64,000 nt of DNA, taken from positions 1 to 64,000 of the forward strand of contig CAVSMB010000036.1 of NCBI GenBank assembly GCA_963728925.1, written 5' to 3'. Numbering within the stretch: the first letter of the stretch is position 1; each line of letters starts with the position of its first letter. This DNA is from JBBPZA01 sp963728925. Lineage in GTDB: Bacteria > Actinomycetota > Thermoleophilia > Solirubrobacterales > Solirubrobacteraceae. Below, one piece after another: positions 50,097-58,164 of the stretch. The notes below the pieces were generated by a model. That model saw nothing but the letters and a program-made list of their open reading frames with translations, ran no database searches and was not told where the DNA came from. A program made the translations under genes and the position numbers.

Positions 50097-51875
50097 CTAC
50101 ACGATGCTGAAGGAGCGTTTCCGGGTCTTGGAGGTGGCGCCCGCGTCGGCGGCCGTGACGCGGAAGCGGTACTTGGCGGGCTTGAGCTTCTTCTTCCCGA
50201 GGCGGCCGCTGAAGGCGATCTTGTTGGTGCCGGCAGCGGCGGCGCGGACGAGCGTGCCGCGGGTGACCCAGCGCGTGCAGCGCTTGGCCGACTTCGGCGC
50301 CTTGGACGCCTTGACGCAGTCCTTGCCCTTGCGCCGGCCTTTGCCCTGCTGCTCGACGAAGATGGTCAACGTCGCCGTGTGCGAGAGCGTGGTCGCGGCC
50401 GAGAGCTTGACCTTGAGCGTGGTCCCCACCGGCGCCTTCTTCTTCCTGGCGGCCGCGGCCGCGACGAGCGCGGTCGGCTTCTTGCCGGCGCGGAAGCGCT
50501 TGGCGGTGAGCTTGAGCTTCCCGAGCGTGATCGGGCCGCCCGGGTTGCCGCCGGTGTTTCCGCCGCCGCTTGACCCGCCCCCGCCGGACCCGCCCCCGCC
50601 GGTTCCCGGGTCGGGGCCGGAGCCGCCCGGGTCGGGGGTTCCGGGCGAGTCGGTGGTGAAGGTGAGGTCCGATCCGGTCGCGGACCCGACGACGTTGCTC
50701 GCGCGTACCCGGTAGTGGTAGGTCGTGCTCGGCTGCAGGTTGACGAGCTTGAGGTCGAGGATGTGGCCGAAGATGTCGGGGCCCACGTGGCTCGGGAAGA
50801 GCAGGAACGGCGTGAGCTCGTAGGCGAGCGTCTTGCCCCAGTTGAAGCGCCAGCTCGTCAGCGAGCCGGCGGGCGAGACGTTCGCGCGGATGCGCGCGAC
50901 CGTCGAACCGACGTCCACTGCGCTCAGCGTCTGCACGGCGGGCGCCGGCGTCCGCTCGTCGGCCCCGATGTCGGGGTCGGCGCCGACGTCGCGAAGGTCG
51001 CCGTCGTAGTCGATCGCCGGCACGCCGGAGGCGGTGCCCGCGTCGATCGTCGGCGAGCTCGAGAGCTGATGGACGTCGCCGCTCGCGGCGTTGACCACCT
51101 TGGGCGCGGCGGTCTGGTTGAAGCTCTGGGAGATCGTCGCGTTCGTCGCCTGCTTGGTGTCGAAGTTGTCGTAAGCGGTCACGACGGTGGTGGGCAGGGA
51201 CGGCGTTCCCAGCGCGTCGATGTCCGTGGCCCCGTAGGCGATGGTATTGCGGAGCTTCGCGCTCGTCGCCGTCGTGTTCGACCGGATGACGATCCCGATC
51301 GATTGTGCGCTGGTCGACCACGCCGTCACGTTCAGCAGGTCGAAGTCGCCGTCGGCGCCGAGGATTGCCGCTGGATTGCCCGTACCCGACGTGGTCGACA
51401 CCGTGTTGCGAAGCACGGTCTGCCCGCGGATGACCATTCCCTCGTGCGCAGGCCCGAAGCCCCTGACGATCAGGGAGTCGAGCGTCGCGTTGGTGGCGTC
51501 GAGCGTCCAGTTGCCCCCCGTCCCGTGCTCGAGCGTGAGGTGGCGCAGGGTGCTCTCCACGGCGTTGACCGGGACCTGCGCCGTCGCCGCCCCGATGATG
51601 CGCGGCCGCGCCGCGCCGGTGGCGCCTCGCACGGTGATCCCGAGGAGGTTGAGCGGCGCGGAGAGCTGGTAGGTCCCAGCCCGCACCAGGACCTCGTCGG
51701 GGGAGCTGGCGGCAGCGACGGCCTTGGGCAAGGTGCAGGGCAGCGCAGCGTTCGTGCACGGGGCCACGCCGCCCCCGGAGACCGACGCGTAGCGCGTGGT
51801 CGCCGCTGCCGCGCTCGTCGCGCCCAGCGCGAGAGCCGTGATCGCGGCGACCATCGTCAGGGCCTGCTTCCTCAT
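50097..51875 (-). CDS. Large secreted protein: beta-helix, fibronectin III-like domain, Gly-rich linker, basic tail domain
   Basis: A 592-residue exported protein. Signal peptide KQALTMVAAITALALGATSA (cleaved after AAA). About 25-290 is a parallel beta-helix (pectate-lyase-like) with repeats rich in N and T: VLVRAGTYQLSAPLNLLGIT, VEST LRHLTLEHGTGG, LRNTVSTTSGTGN. Residues about 300-400 look like fibronectin III (NLQPSTTYHYRVRASNVVGS). A Gly/Ser linker follows (about 405-435), then a Lys-rich beta domain (KLKLTAKRFRAGKKP to the end). GGAGG precedes the ATG. A cell-surface adhesion or polysaccharide-binding role is plausible but unproven; no catalytic residues were identified. Confidence 0.8.
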   Translation of the reverse strand: MRKQALTMVAAITALALGATSAAAATTRYASVSGGGVAPCTNAALPCTLPKAVAAASSPDEVLVRAGTYQLSAPLNLLGITVRGATGAARPRIIGAATAQVPVNAVESTLRHLTLEHGTGGNWTLDATNATLDSLIVRGFGPAHEGMVIRGQTVLRNTVSTTSGTGNPAAILGADGDFDLLNVTAWSTSAQSIGIVIRSNTTATSAKLRNTIAYGATDIDALGTPSLPTTVVTAYDNFDTKQATNATISQSFNQTAAPKVVNAASGDVHQLSSSPTIDAGTASGVPAIDYDGDLRDVGADPDIGADERTPAPAVQTLSAVDVGSTVARIRANVSPAGSLTSWRFNWGKTLAYELTPFLLFPSHVGPDIFGHILDLKLVNLQPSTTYHYRVRASNVVGSATGSDLTFTTDSPGTPDPGGSGPDPGTGGGGSGGGGSSGGGNTGGNPGGPITLGKLKLTAKRFRAGKKPTALVAAAAARKKKAPVGTTLKVKLSAATTLSHTATLTIFVEQQGKGRRKGKDCVKASKAPKSAKRCTRWVTRGTLVRAAAAGTNKIAFSGRLGKKKLKPAKYRFRVTAADAGATSKTRKRSFSIV

Positions 51876-51947
51876 GGCTTCCACCTCCGGTGGATCGGTC
51901 GGTCTGGTCGGACAACCGAGCCGCTCGGGCGATCTTACGCCGCGTGG

Positions 51948-51966
51948 TACATTCCGGCAGGAATGT
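51948..51966 (+). promoter_or_regulatory. leuA leader promoter element and overlapping inverted repeat
   Basis: TACATT (51948-51953) lies 9 nt before the leader-peptide ATG and may be its -10. ACATTCC (51949-51955), spacer GGCA, GGAATGT (51960-51966) form a perfect 7-bp inverted repeat covering the -10 and the start codon, a possible operator in addition to attenuation. Confidence 0.5.
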
Positions 51967-52016
51967 CGCACCTGCTCGACCTTCGCCTTCTTCTCCTCCC
52001 CCCTCGGGGGGAATAG
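51963..52016 (+). CDS. leuA leader peptide, leucine rich
   Basis: A 17-residue peptide, MSHLLDLRLLLLPPRGE, ending in TAG 68 nt before leuA. Seven of 17 residues are leucine, with four Leu codons in a row (CTT CTT CTC CTC). This matches leucine-sensing leader peptides reported for leuA in actinobacteria. An AGGA touches the ATG and the TACATT hexamer lies 9 nt upstream, so translation may be leaderless. Its product would have no function beyond ribosome stalling on the Leu codons when charged tRNA-Leu is scarce. Confidence 0.8.
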   Translation: MSHLLDLRLLLLPPRGE

Positions 52017-52056
52017 CGCGTGGCGGCCGCGATGCCGCAAACCAGCCGAGAAGAAG
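51987..52056 (+). promoter_or_regulatory. leuA: Putative leucine attenuator of leuA
   Basis: The Leu-codon stretch CTTCTTCTC (51987-51995) is perfectly complementary to GAGAAGAAG (52048-52056), which ends 16 nt before the leuA ribosome binding site. Inside this loop TCCCCC (51997-52002) and GGGGGA (52007-52012) make a tight hairpin with a CTCG tetraloop. CTCCT (51993-51997) is also complementary to the AGGAG of the leuA SD (52074-52078). A ribosome stalled on the Leu codons would free the distal strand and the SD. The switch itself is inferred; the pairings are direct. Confidence 0.6.
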
Positions 52057-52084
52057 CCGCAGGACGAGAGACAAGGAGCGACCG

Positions 52085-53653
52085 ATGGATCCCAATCGAG
52101 TACTGATCTTCGACACCACGCTGCGCGACGGCGAGCAGTCGCCCGGCATCTCGCTCAACACGGCGGAGAAGCTCGAGATCGCCCACCAGCTCGCGCGCCT
52201 GGGCGTCGACGTGATCGAGGCGGGCTTCCCGATCACCTCGCCGGGGGACTTCGAGGCCGTGCAGGCGATCTCGCGGGAGGTCGAGGGACCGATCGTGGCC
52301 GGGCTGGCCCGCACCCACCAGCAGGACATCGACGCGGCCTACAACGCCGTCTCCGACGCCGCGCGGCCGCGCATCCACACCTTCATCTCGACCTCGGACA
52401 TCCACATCCGCCATCAGCTCCAGACCACGCGCGAGGACGTCAAGGGCCAGACCCGCGCGGCGGTCGCCCACGCCCGGGGCTACGTCGACGACGTCGAGTT
52501 CTCGCCCATGGACGCGACGCGCGCCGAGCTCGAGTTCACGGCCGAGGTGTGCCAGATCGCCATCGACGAGGGCGCGACGACGATCAACGTCCCCGACACC
52601 GTCGGCTACACGATGCCCCAGGAGTTCGACGCCTACCTGCGGCGCCTCTACGAGCTCGTCCCGGCCCTGAAGGACGTCGTGCTGTCCGTGCACTGCCACG
52701 ACGACCTCGGCCTCGCGGTCGCCAACTCGTTCGCCGGCGTGATGGCCGGCGCGCGCCAGGTCGAGTGCGCCGTCAACGGGATCGGGGAGCGGGCGGGCAA
52801 CGCCTCGCTCGAGGAGATCGTGATGCTCCTGCACACGCGCCGCGCGGACATCGGCGACCTGGGCACGGGCTGTGACACCCGCGAGATCTCGCGGACGAGC
52901 CGGCTCGTCTCGCGGCTGACCGGCTACGTGGTGCAGCCCAACAAGGCGATCGTCGGCCGCAATGCGTTCGCCCACGAGTCGGGCATCCACCAGGACGGCG
53001 TGCTCAAGGAGCGCACGACCTACGAGATCATGGACGCGACGACCGTGGGCCTCGACGCCAACGCGATCGTGCTCGGCAAGCACTCCGGCCGCCACGCGCT
53101 CCAGCGGGCGCTGTCCGATCTCGGCTTCGAGGTCTCGGGCCATGGGCTCAACCAGGCCTTCAAGCGCTTCAAGGAGATCGCCGACAAGAAGAAGCACGTG
53201 ACCGCGATGGACCTCGAGGCGCTCGTCACCGACGAGCTGCGCGAGACGGTCACCGGCTTCGAGCTGCTGTGGTTCGACGTCGAGGCGTCCTCGCGGAGGC
53301 CGCCGCACGCGACGGTCGCGGTGCGCACGCCCGACGGCGAGGAAGTCACCGGCAACTTCACCGGCGACGGCCCGGTCGACGCGATCTTTCGCGCGCTGAA
53401 CTCGGCGACGGGGATCGAGGCGAAGCTGCGTGAGTTCCGCGTCGACGCGGTCACCGGCGGTCAGGACGCGCTGGGGGAGACCTCCGTCGTCCTCGAGCTC
53501 GAGGGGCAGAGCGCCTCGGGTCAGGGCGTCTCGACCGACATCATCGAGGCCGCCGCGCGCGCCTATGTGCGTGCGCTCTCCAACGTCGTGCGCAAGGCCC
53601 GCGAGCGCGTGCCCGACGAGGCGCGGGTCGCCGAGCTCGAGCCGACCCCGTAG
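52085..53653 (+). CDS. leuA: 2-Isopropylmalate synthase
   Basis: A 522-residue enzyme joining 2-oxoisovalerate and acetyl-CoA, the committed step to leucine. Catalytic domain: IFDTTLRDGEQSPGISLNTA, VIEAGFPITSPGDFEAVQAI, metal-binding SVHCHDDLGLAVANSFAG, VNGIGERAGNASLEEIVMLL, NAFAHESGIHQDGVLKERTT, GKHSGRHALQRAL. A complete C-terminal allosteric LeuA-dimer domain (about 390-510) suggests leucine feedback. AAGGAG precedes the ATG by 6 nt; a leucine-rich leader lies upstream. leuCDB follow after a divergent patatin and a regulator gene. Confidence 0.96.
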   Translation: MDPNRVLIFDTTLRDGEQSPGISLNTAEKLEIAHQLARLGVDVIEAGFPITSPGDFEAVQAISREVEGPIVAGLARTHQQDIDAAYNAVSDAARPRIHTFISTSDIHIRHQLQTTREDVKGQTRAAVAHARGYVDDVEFSPMDATRAELEFTAEVCQIAIDEGATTINVPDTVGYTMPQEFDAYLRRLYELVPALKDVVLSVHCHDDLGLAVANSFAGVMAGARQVECAVNGIGERAGNASLEEIVMLLHTRRADIGDLGTGCDTREISRTSRLVSRLTGYVVQPNKAIVGRNAFAHESGIHQDGVLKERTTYEIMDATTVGLDANAIVLGKHSGRHALQRALSDLGFEVSGHGLNQAFKRFKEIADKKKHVTAMDLEALVTDELRETVTGFELLWFDVEASSRRPPHATVAVRTPDGEEVTGNFTGDGPVDAIFRALNSATGIEAKLREFRVDAVTGGQDALGETSVVLELEGQSASGQGVSTDIIEAAARAYVRALSNVVRKARERVPDEARVAELEPTP

Positions 53654-53665
53654 GGCGGGGCGCGC

Positions 53666-54613
53666 TCAGGCTGCGTCGCCCGCCCGCGCGCCGCGGCCCT
53701 CCCCGATCGTGAGCCCCTGCTCGTAGCCGGCGGCCAGGGCGGCGGCGCGCCGGGCGGGGTCCATGAGCTCGACGCCCATCGCGTCCGCGGCGCGCTGGTC
53801 GGGGCCCAGCACGTCGACGTGCGCGCCCTTGCGACGCATCGCGAGCGCCTCGACGCCCGCCGTCGCGCGGACCAGGGCGACGACCGGGCCGCCGCGCGAG
53901 AGCACGCCTCCGGCCAAGGCCGACGCGGAGTTGAGGCACAGGATGCGGGCGTTGGCCCCCACGGGGGCAGCGTCGATGTTCGACGGGCTCCAGGCCCCGG
54001 CGTCGAGGTACTCACGCTCCCCGATCTTCATCGGCCGGAAGCGTCCCGGGATCGAGCACGACGCGGTGACCGCCTCGGCGACCGTGGCCCGCGGCGCGCC
54101 CGGGGCGCCGAACACCACCCGGCGCCCGGTCGCGCGGTCGACCGTGGCGATCCGCAGGCGGCCGTCGAAGCGCACACCCAGCCGCTCGATCTCGCGCGTC
54201 AGCTCGTCGAGCCGCTCCTCGCCGCGCGGCAACGCGGCGAGCATGGCCCGCCGGCTGATCGCCCGCGTCGGGGCGCCGAGCGGGGCCGCGCGGATGACCA
54301 GCGGGCCGGTGAGCGCGACCGACCACCGCACCGCGGCGCGGGCCAGGGCCTCGGCCGCGCCGGGCTCGCGCGGCTCCTCGCGCGGGGTGATGTCCATGTC
54401 GGCCTCGGCGGGCCGCCGCGGCGAGCGGCCGGCGGCGAGGTTGGCCGCGACGATCGAGCCCGCTGAGGAGCCCACCAGGTACTCGCACTCGCGGAAGTCC
54501 ACGCCGGTCGCGTCCTCGAGCCCGCCGAGCAGGCCGGTCATCCACGCCTCGCCGACGACGCCGCCGACGGCGAGGACGAGCGCGTCGGGGCGCTGGAAGT
54601 CTGAGGCGGGCAC
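53666..54613 (-). CDS. Patatin-like phospholipase
   Basis: A 315-residue patatin-fold acyl hydrolase. The nucleophile Ser is in YLVGSSAGSIVAANLAAG (G-x-S-x-G, about residues 47-51) and the catalytic Asp in REYLDAGAWSPSNIDAA (DAG variant of DG(A/G)). The oxyanion glycines appear as VLAVGGVVGEAWMTGLLGG. A Ser-Asp dyad acting on lipid esters is expected. The GTG start follows TACCCT by 8 nt. It converges on leuA and diverges from the XRE-cupin regulator. Confidence 0.88.
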   Translation of the reverse strand: MPASDFQRPDALVLAVGGVVGEAWMTGLLGGLEDATGVDFRECEYLVGSSAGSIVAANLAAGRSPRRPAEADMDITPREEPREPGAAEALARAAVRWSVALTGPLVIRAAPLGAPTRAISRRAMLAALPRGEERLDELTREIERLGVRFDGRLRIATVDRATGRRVVFGAPGAPRATVAEAVTASCSIPGRFRPMKIGEREYLDAGAWSPSNIDAAPVGANARILCLNSASALAGGVLSRGGPVVALVRATAGVEALAMRRKGAHVDVLGPDQRAADAMGVELMDPARRAAALAAGYEQGLTIGEGRGARAGDAA

Positions 54614-54666
54614 GGGCCGGGAGGGTAGCCGCCGCCACGTCCTGTACGTGATAACGTACGCTCGTA
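54614..54666. promoter_or_regulatory. Divergent promoter and palindromes between patatin and XRE-cupin genes
   Basis: On the minus strand TACCCT (54622-54627) is 8 nt from the patatin GTG. On the plus strand TAACGT (54652-54657) is 9 nt from the regulator ATG. GTACGT (54644-54649), GATA, ACGTAC (54654-54659) is a perfect 6-4-6 palindrome, and TACG-CT-CGTA (54657-54666) a second one abutting the ATG. These are good candidates for operators bound by the helix-turn-helix protein encoded next to them. Confidence 0.6.
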
Positions 54667-55254
54667 ATGAGCGTTGCCCTCGAGCCCGTGACCACGGTCC
54701 CGCTGGGCCCGCGCGTGCGCGCGCTGCGCGAGGGCATGGACCTCTCGCTGCGCGACCTCGCCGATCGCTGCGGGGTCAGCGCGCCGATGCTGTCACAGGT
54801 CGAGCGCGGCGAGACGAGCCCGACGCTTGCCGTCGCCGCGCGGATCGCCGCCGGCCTGGATCTGCGCCTCTCCCAGCTCCTGCGCCTCGACGAGGGCGGC
54901 TCGGTGTCCGTCGTCCGCCGCGGCGAGGGCCGCAGCGGCGGCCGTCGCGGGCACCGCTACGAGGTCCTCACGCCGCCGCTGCCGGGCCAGCGCGCCGAGG
55001 TCTCGAGCCATACGCTGGCCCCCGGAGCCAAGACCGGCGGCGCGGGCGACCCGCCCATGCACGAGGCCGGCAGCCGCGAGACGGCGGTGGTCGAGTCCGG
55101 GCGCGTGAAGCTCGTCATCGACGGCGCGCGCCACGACCTGCGCACCGGGGACTCCGTGACCTTCGATGCCGACCTTCCCCACCACTTCGAGAACCCGGGG
55201 CGGGATCAGGCGAGCCTGCTCGCCGTCGTCTCCGCCGGCCTGCGAAGGAGCTGA
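54667..55254 (+). CDS. XRE-family transcriptional regulator with C-terminal cupin domain
   Basis: A 195-residue DNA-binding protein. The helix-turn-helix is VRALREGMDLSLRDLADRCG VSAPMLSQVERGETSPTLAV (about residues 17-60). The cupin sensor barrel covers about 95-190, with GDPPMHEAGSRETAVVESGR, VKLVIDGARHDLRTGDSVTF and DADLPHHFENPGRDQASLLA; the metal-binding histidine pair is partly kept (HEAG, PHHF). Such proteins bind a small ligand and autoregulate. The gene ends 7 nt before leuC and two palindromes lie at its promoter, so it may control the leuC operon. Confidence 0.88.
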   Translation: MSVALEPVTTVPLGPRVRALREGMDLSLRDLADRCGVSAPMLSQVERGETSPTLAVAARIAAGLDLRLSQLLRLDEGGSVSVVRRGEGRSGGRRGHRYEVLTPPLPGQRAEVSSHTLAPGAKTGGAGDPPMHEAGSRETAVVESGRVKLVIDGARHDLRTGDSVTFDADLPHHFENPGRDQASLLAVVSAGLRRS

Positions 55255-55261
55255 CCGACCG

Positions 55262-56740
55262 ATGCCGCCGACCACCGACCCACCCACGCCGCCGACCACC
55301 CTGTTCGAGAAGATCTGGGACGCCCACGACGTCTTGCCGGGCCTGCTCTACGTCGACCTGCACCTCGTCCACGAGGTCACGAGCCCCCAGGCGTTCGACG
55401 GCCTGCGCCTCGCCGGCCGCGCGGTGCGCCGCCCCGACCGCACGCTGGCGACCGCCGACCACAACGTGCCGACCGACGGCACGCCGGTCGCCGCGCGGAT
55501 CCGCGACGAGCTCTCCCGCGTCCAGGTCGAGACGCTCGAGCGCAACTGCGCGCAGTTCGGCGTCCCGCTCTACTCGCTGGGCTCCGAGCACCAGGGCATC
55601 GTCCACGTGATCGGCCCCGAGCTCGGGGTGACCCAGCCCGGGATGACCATCGTCTGCGGCGACTCGCACACCGCGACCCACGGCGCCTTCGGCGCGCTGG
55701 CCTTCGGGATCGGGACAAGCGAGGTCGAGCACGTGCTCGCAACCCAGTGCCTCGTGCAGCGCAAGCCCCGTTCCATGCGCATCCGCTACAACGGCGAGCC
55801 GGGAAGCGGGATCACCGCCAAGGACCTCATCCTCGCGACCATCGGCCAGATCGGCGTGGACGGCGCGGCCGGCCACGTCGTCGAGTACGCCGGGCCGGCG
55901 ATCGAGGCGCTCTCGATGGAGGGCCGCATGACGATCTGCAACATGACCATCGAGGCCGGCGGCCGGGCCGGGATGGTCGCTCCCGACGACACAACCTTCG
56001 CGTGGGTGCAGGGCCGGCCGGGCGCACCGCCGGAGTCCGAGCTCGACGAGGCGGTGGCCGGCTGGCGCGAGCTGCGCACCGACCGCGGCGCCGGCTTCGA
56101 CAAGGAGGTCGTCGTCGACGCGGCGGCGCTCTCGCCCCAGGTCACCTGGGGCACCACCCCCGGCCAGGTCGTCGGCGTGGCCGAGAGCGTCCCCGAGCCG
56201 AGCACCGAGGGCGAGGAGCGCGCGCTGCGCTACATGGCCCTCGAGCCCGGCACGCCCATGCGGGAGGTCCGCCTGGACCGTGTCTTCATCGGCTCGTGCA
56301 CCAACAGCCGCATCGGCGACCTGCGCGCCGCCGCGAGCATGGTCCAGGGGCGGCGCGTAGCCGACCACGTCGACGCGATGGTCGTCCCCGGCTCCCAGCA
56401 GGTCCGCCTGCAGGCCGAGCGCGAGGGCCTGGACCGCGTCTTCGAGGCCGCCGGTTTCGACTGGCGCAGCGCGGGATGCTCGATGTGCCTGGGCATGAAC
56501 CCTGACATCGCCGCCCCGGGCGAGCGCGTCGCCTCGACCTCCAACCGCAACTTCGAGGGGCGCCAGGGCAGGGGCGCGCGCAGCCACCTCGTCTCACCCC
56601 AGATGGCGGCTGCCGCGGCCATCGAGGGTCACTTCGTCGACATCCGCGAGTGGGAGGTCGCGCGCAGCGCGGCCGGTCAACGACGATCGGATGTCGGCGG
56701 GCCGTCTCAGGACGCGGGGCTGGACGCCCCGCGGAGGTAA
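55262..56740 (+). CDS. leuC: 3-Isopropylmalate dehydratase large subunit
   Basis: A 492-residue [4Fe-4S] aconitase-family subunit isomerising 2- to 3-isopropylmalate, and also citramalate. Cluster cysteines are in VFIGSCTNSRIGDL and CSMCLGMNPD; substrate loops ATADHNVPTDG, CGDSHTATHGAFGALAFGIG and STSNRNFEGRQGRGARSHLV are present. The last 25 residues (RRSDVGGPSQDAGLDAPRR) extend beyond the usual end and include a 7-bp GC hairpin at the DNA level (56714-56732). Stands 7 nt after the XRE-cupin gene. Confidence 0.95.
   Translation: MPPTTDPPTPPTTLFEKIWDAHDVLPGLLYVDLHLVHEVTSPQAFDGLRLAGRAVRRPDRTLATADHNVPTDGTPVAARIRDELSRVQVETLERNCAQFGVPLYSLGSEHQGIVHVIGPELGVTQPGMTIVCGDSHTATHGAFGALAFGIGTSEVEHVLATQCLVQRKPRSMRIRYNGEPGSGITAKDLILATIGQIGVDGAAGHVVEYAGPAIEALSMEGRMTICNMTIEAGGRAGMVAPDDTTFAWVQGRPGAPPESELDEAVAGWRELRTDRGAGFDKEVVVDAAALSPQVTWGTTPGQVVGVAESVPEPSTEGEERALRYMALEPGTPMREVRLDRVFIGSCTNSRIGDLRAAASMVQGRRVADHVDAMVVPGSQQVRLQAEREGLDRVFEAAGFDWRSAGCSMCLGMNPDIAAPGERVASTSNRNFEGRQGRGARSHLVSPQMAAAAAIEGHFVDIREWEVARSAAGQRRSDVGGPSQDAGLDAPRR
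56714..56732 (+). other. GC hairpin at the leuC end, just before the leuD SD
   Basis: GCGGGGC (56714-56720), loop TGGAC, GCCCCGC (56726-56732) form a perfect 7-bp stem overlapping the leuC 3' end and touching GGAGG of leuD (56733-56737). It could tune leuD translation or protect the upstream message; no U-run follows. Confidence 0.35.
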
Positions 56741-56747
56741 CCCTGCC

Positions 56748-57308
56748 GTGGATCCATTGCGCACGATCACCGGCCACGTCACCCACCTCGACCGCGCCGA
56801 CGTCGACACGGACCAGATCATCCCCAAGCAGTTCCTCAAGCGCGTCGAGCGCACCGGCTTCGGCGAGTTCCTCTTCCACGACTGGCGCAAGGAGCCCGGC
56901 TTCGAGCTGCCGGCCAACCCGATCCTCGTCGCCGGGCGCAACTTCGGCTGCGGCTCCTCGCGCGAGCACGCCCCGTGGGCCCTGGAGGACTACGGCTTCG
57001 AAGCCGTCGTCGCCCCGAGCTTCGCCGACATCTTCCACTCCAACTGCACGAAGATCGGCCTGCTGCCGGTGGGCCTGCCCGAGGAGGAGTGCCAGGCCCT
57101 CGCGCGGGCCGGCGAGGCCGAGATCGACCTCGAGGCCCAGGAGGTTCGCTTCGAGGGGCGTGCGGTGCGCTTCGAGATCGACCCCGAGATCAAGCACCGC
57201 CTCCTCAACGGGCTCGACGACATCGCGGCCTCGCTGCAGGAAGAGGACGCGATCGTCGAGTACGAGCGCGACCGCGAGCGCGCCGGCCCGGTCACCACGT
57301 CGCTCTAG
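56748..57308 (+). CDS. leuD: 3-Isopropylmalate dehydratase small subunit
   Basis: A 186-residue swivelling subunit completing the LeuCD dehydratase. Signatures: HLDRADVDTDQIIPKQFLKR, GFGEFLFHDWRKEPGF, NPILVAGRNFGCGSSREHAP, WALEDYGFEAVVAPSFADIF. The GTG start is set by GGAGG 10 nt upstream; an earlier in-frame ATG within leuC would add 19 unconserved residues. Confidence 0.94.
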   Translation: MDPLRTITGHVTHLDRADVDTDQIIPKQFLKRVERTGFGEFLFHDWRKEPGFELPANPILVAGRNFGCGSSREHAPWALEDYGFEAVVAPSFADIFHSNCTKIGLLPVGLPEEECQALARAGEAEIDLEAQEVRFEGRAVRFEIDPEIKHRLLNGLDDIAASLQEEDAIVEYERDRERAGPVTTSL

Positions 57309-57323
57309 GTAGCGTTGGGAGCC

Positions 57324-58160
57324 GTGCCCTGGCGTGCCGCGATCCTCGCGACGCTGGCCCTCCTCGCCCTGTCGGGCGCGGGCTGCGGTGTCGGCTTCGA
57401 CGCGCCGCGCGACAGCGCGCCGGCGTGGGCGCCCGCCTCGCGCGCGAAGATCACCCCCGGGGTCCAGACGCGCACCAAGGGCGGTCAGTGCACGTCGAAC
57501 TTCGTCTTCTACGACGGCAAGGACGTCTACCTGGGCCAGGCTGCGCACTGCTCCTCGACCGGCGGTGAGTCCGACACCGACGGCTGCAGCACCGGCTCGC
57601 GGCCGCTCGGCACGCCGGTGGCCATCCAGGGCGCGAGCCGTCCGGGGACCCTGGTCTACAACTCGTGGCTGGCCATGCGCAAGGCGGGCGAGCCCGACAA
57701 GGACACGTGCCGGTTCAACGACCTCGCGCTCGTCCGCATCGACCCGGCCGACCTGGACCGCGTCAACCCGTCAGTGCCGAAGTTCGGCGGCCCCAGCGGC
57801 CTGGGCACGGCGGCCAGGGGCGAGAAGGTCTTCACCTACGGCAACTCGGAGCTGCGCCTGGGCATCGCGCTGCTCAGCCCCAAGAACGGGGTCGTGCTCA
57901 GCAACGAGGACGGCGGCTGGAACCACGTGGTCCTCACGGCGACGCCCGGGATCCCGGGCGACTCGGGGAGCGGCTTCCTCAACCGCCAAGGCCAGGCCTT
58001 CGGCGTGCTCTCGACGCTCGACTTCCTCGGCCGGCCCGGCAGCAACGGGGTCGGCGACCTGAGCAGGGAGCTGGCCTACGCCCGCGCCCACGGGTTCGCC
58101 GGCCTGCAGCTCGGGGTGGGCACCGAGAAGTTCCGGTCGAGCCTGTTCGGCATCATCTGA
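57324..58160 (+). CDS. Secreted trypsin-like serine protease, probable lipoprotein, inside the leu operon
   Basis: A 278-residue S1-type protease. The N-terminus is a lipoprotein signal with lipobox LSGAGC (Cys near 22). The catalytic triad reads H75 in GQAAHC, D133 in RFNDLALVRI and S214 in IPGDSGSGFLNR, so it looks active. Extra cysteines (QCTSNF, HCSSTG, DGCSTG, DTCRF) suggest disulfides. It lies 15 nt after leuD and 4 nt before leuB, clearly in the same transcript, although a secreted protease has no obvious part in leucine synthesis. GTG at 57324 is preferred over TTG at 57315. Confidence 0.82.
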   Translation: MPWRAAILATLALLALSGAGCGVGFDAPRDSAPAWAPASRAKITPGVQTRTKGGQCTSNFVFYDGKDVYLGQAAHCSSTGGESDTDGCSTGSRPLGTPVAIQGASRPGTLVYNSWLAMRKAGEPDKDTCRFNDLALVRIDPADLDRVNPSVPKFGGPSGLGTAARGEKVFTYGNSELRLGIALLSPKNGVVLSNEDGGWNHVVLTATPGIPGDSGSGFLNRQGQAFGVLSTLDFLGRPGSNGVGDLSRELAYARAHGFAGLQLGVGTEKFRSSLFGII

Positions 58161-58164
58161 CGTC

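Noticed and set aside
56714..56732. Rho-independent terminator between leuC and leuD
   Set aside because: The hairpin has no U-run, directly abuts the leuD SD, and leuD must be expressed with leuC. It is listed only as a hairpin.
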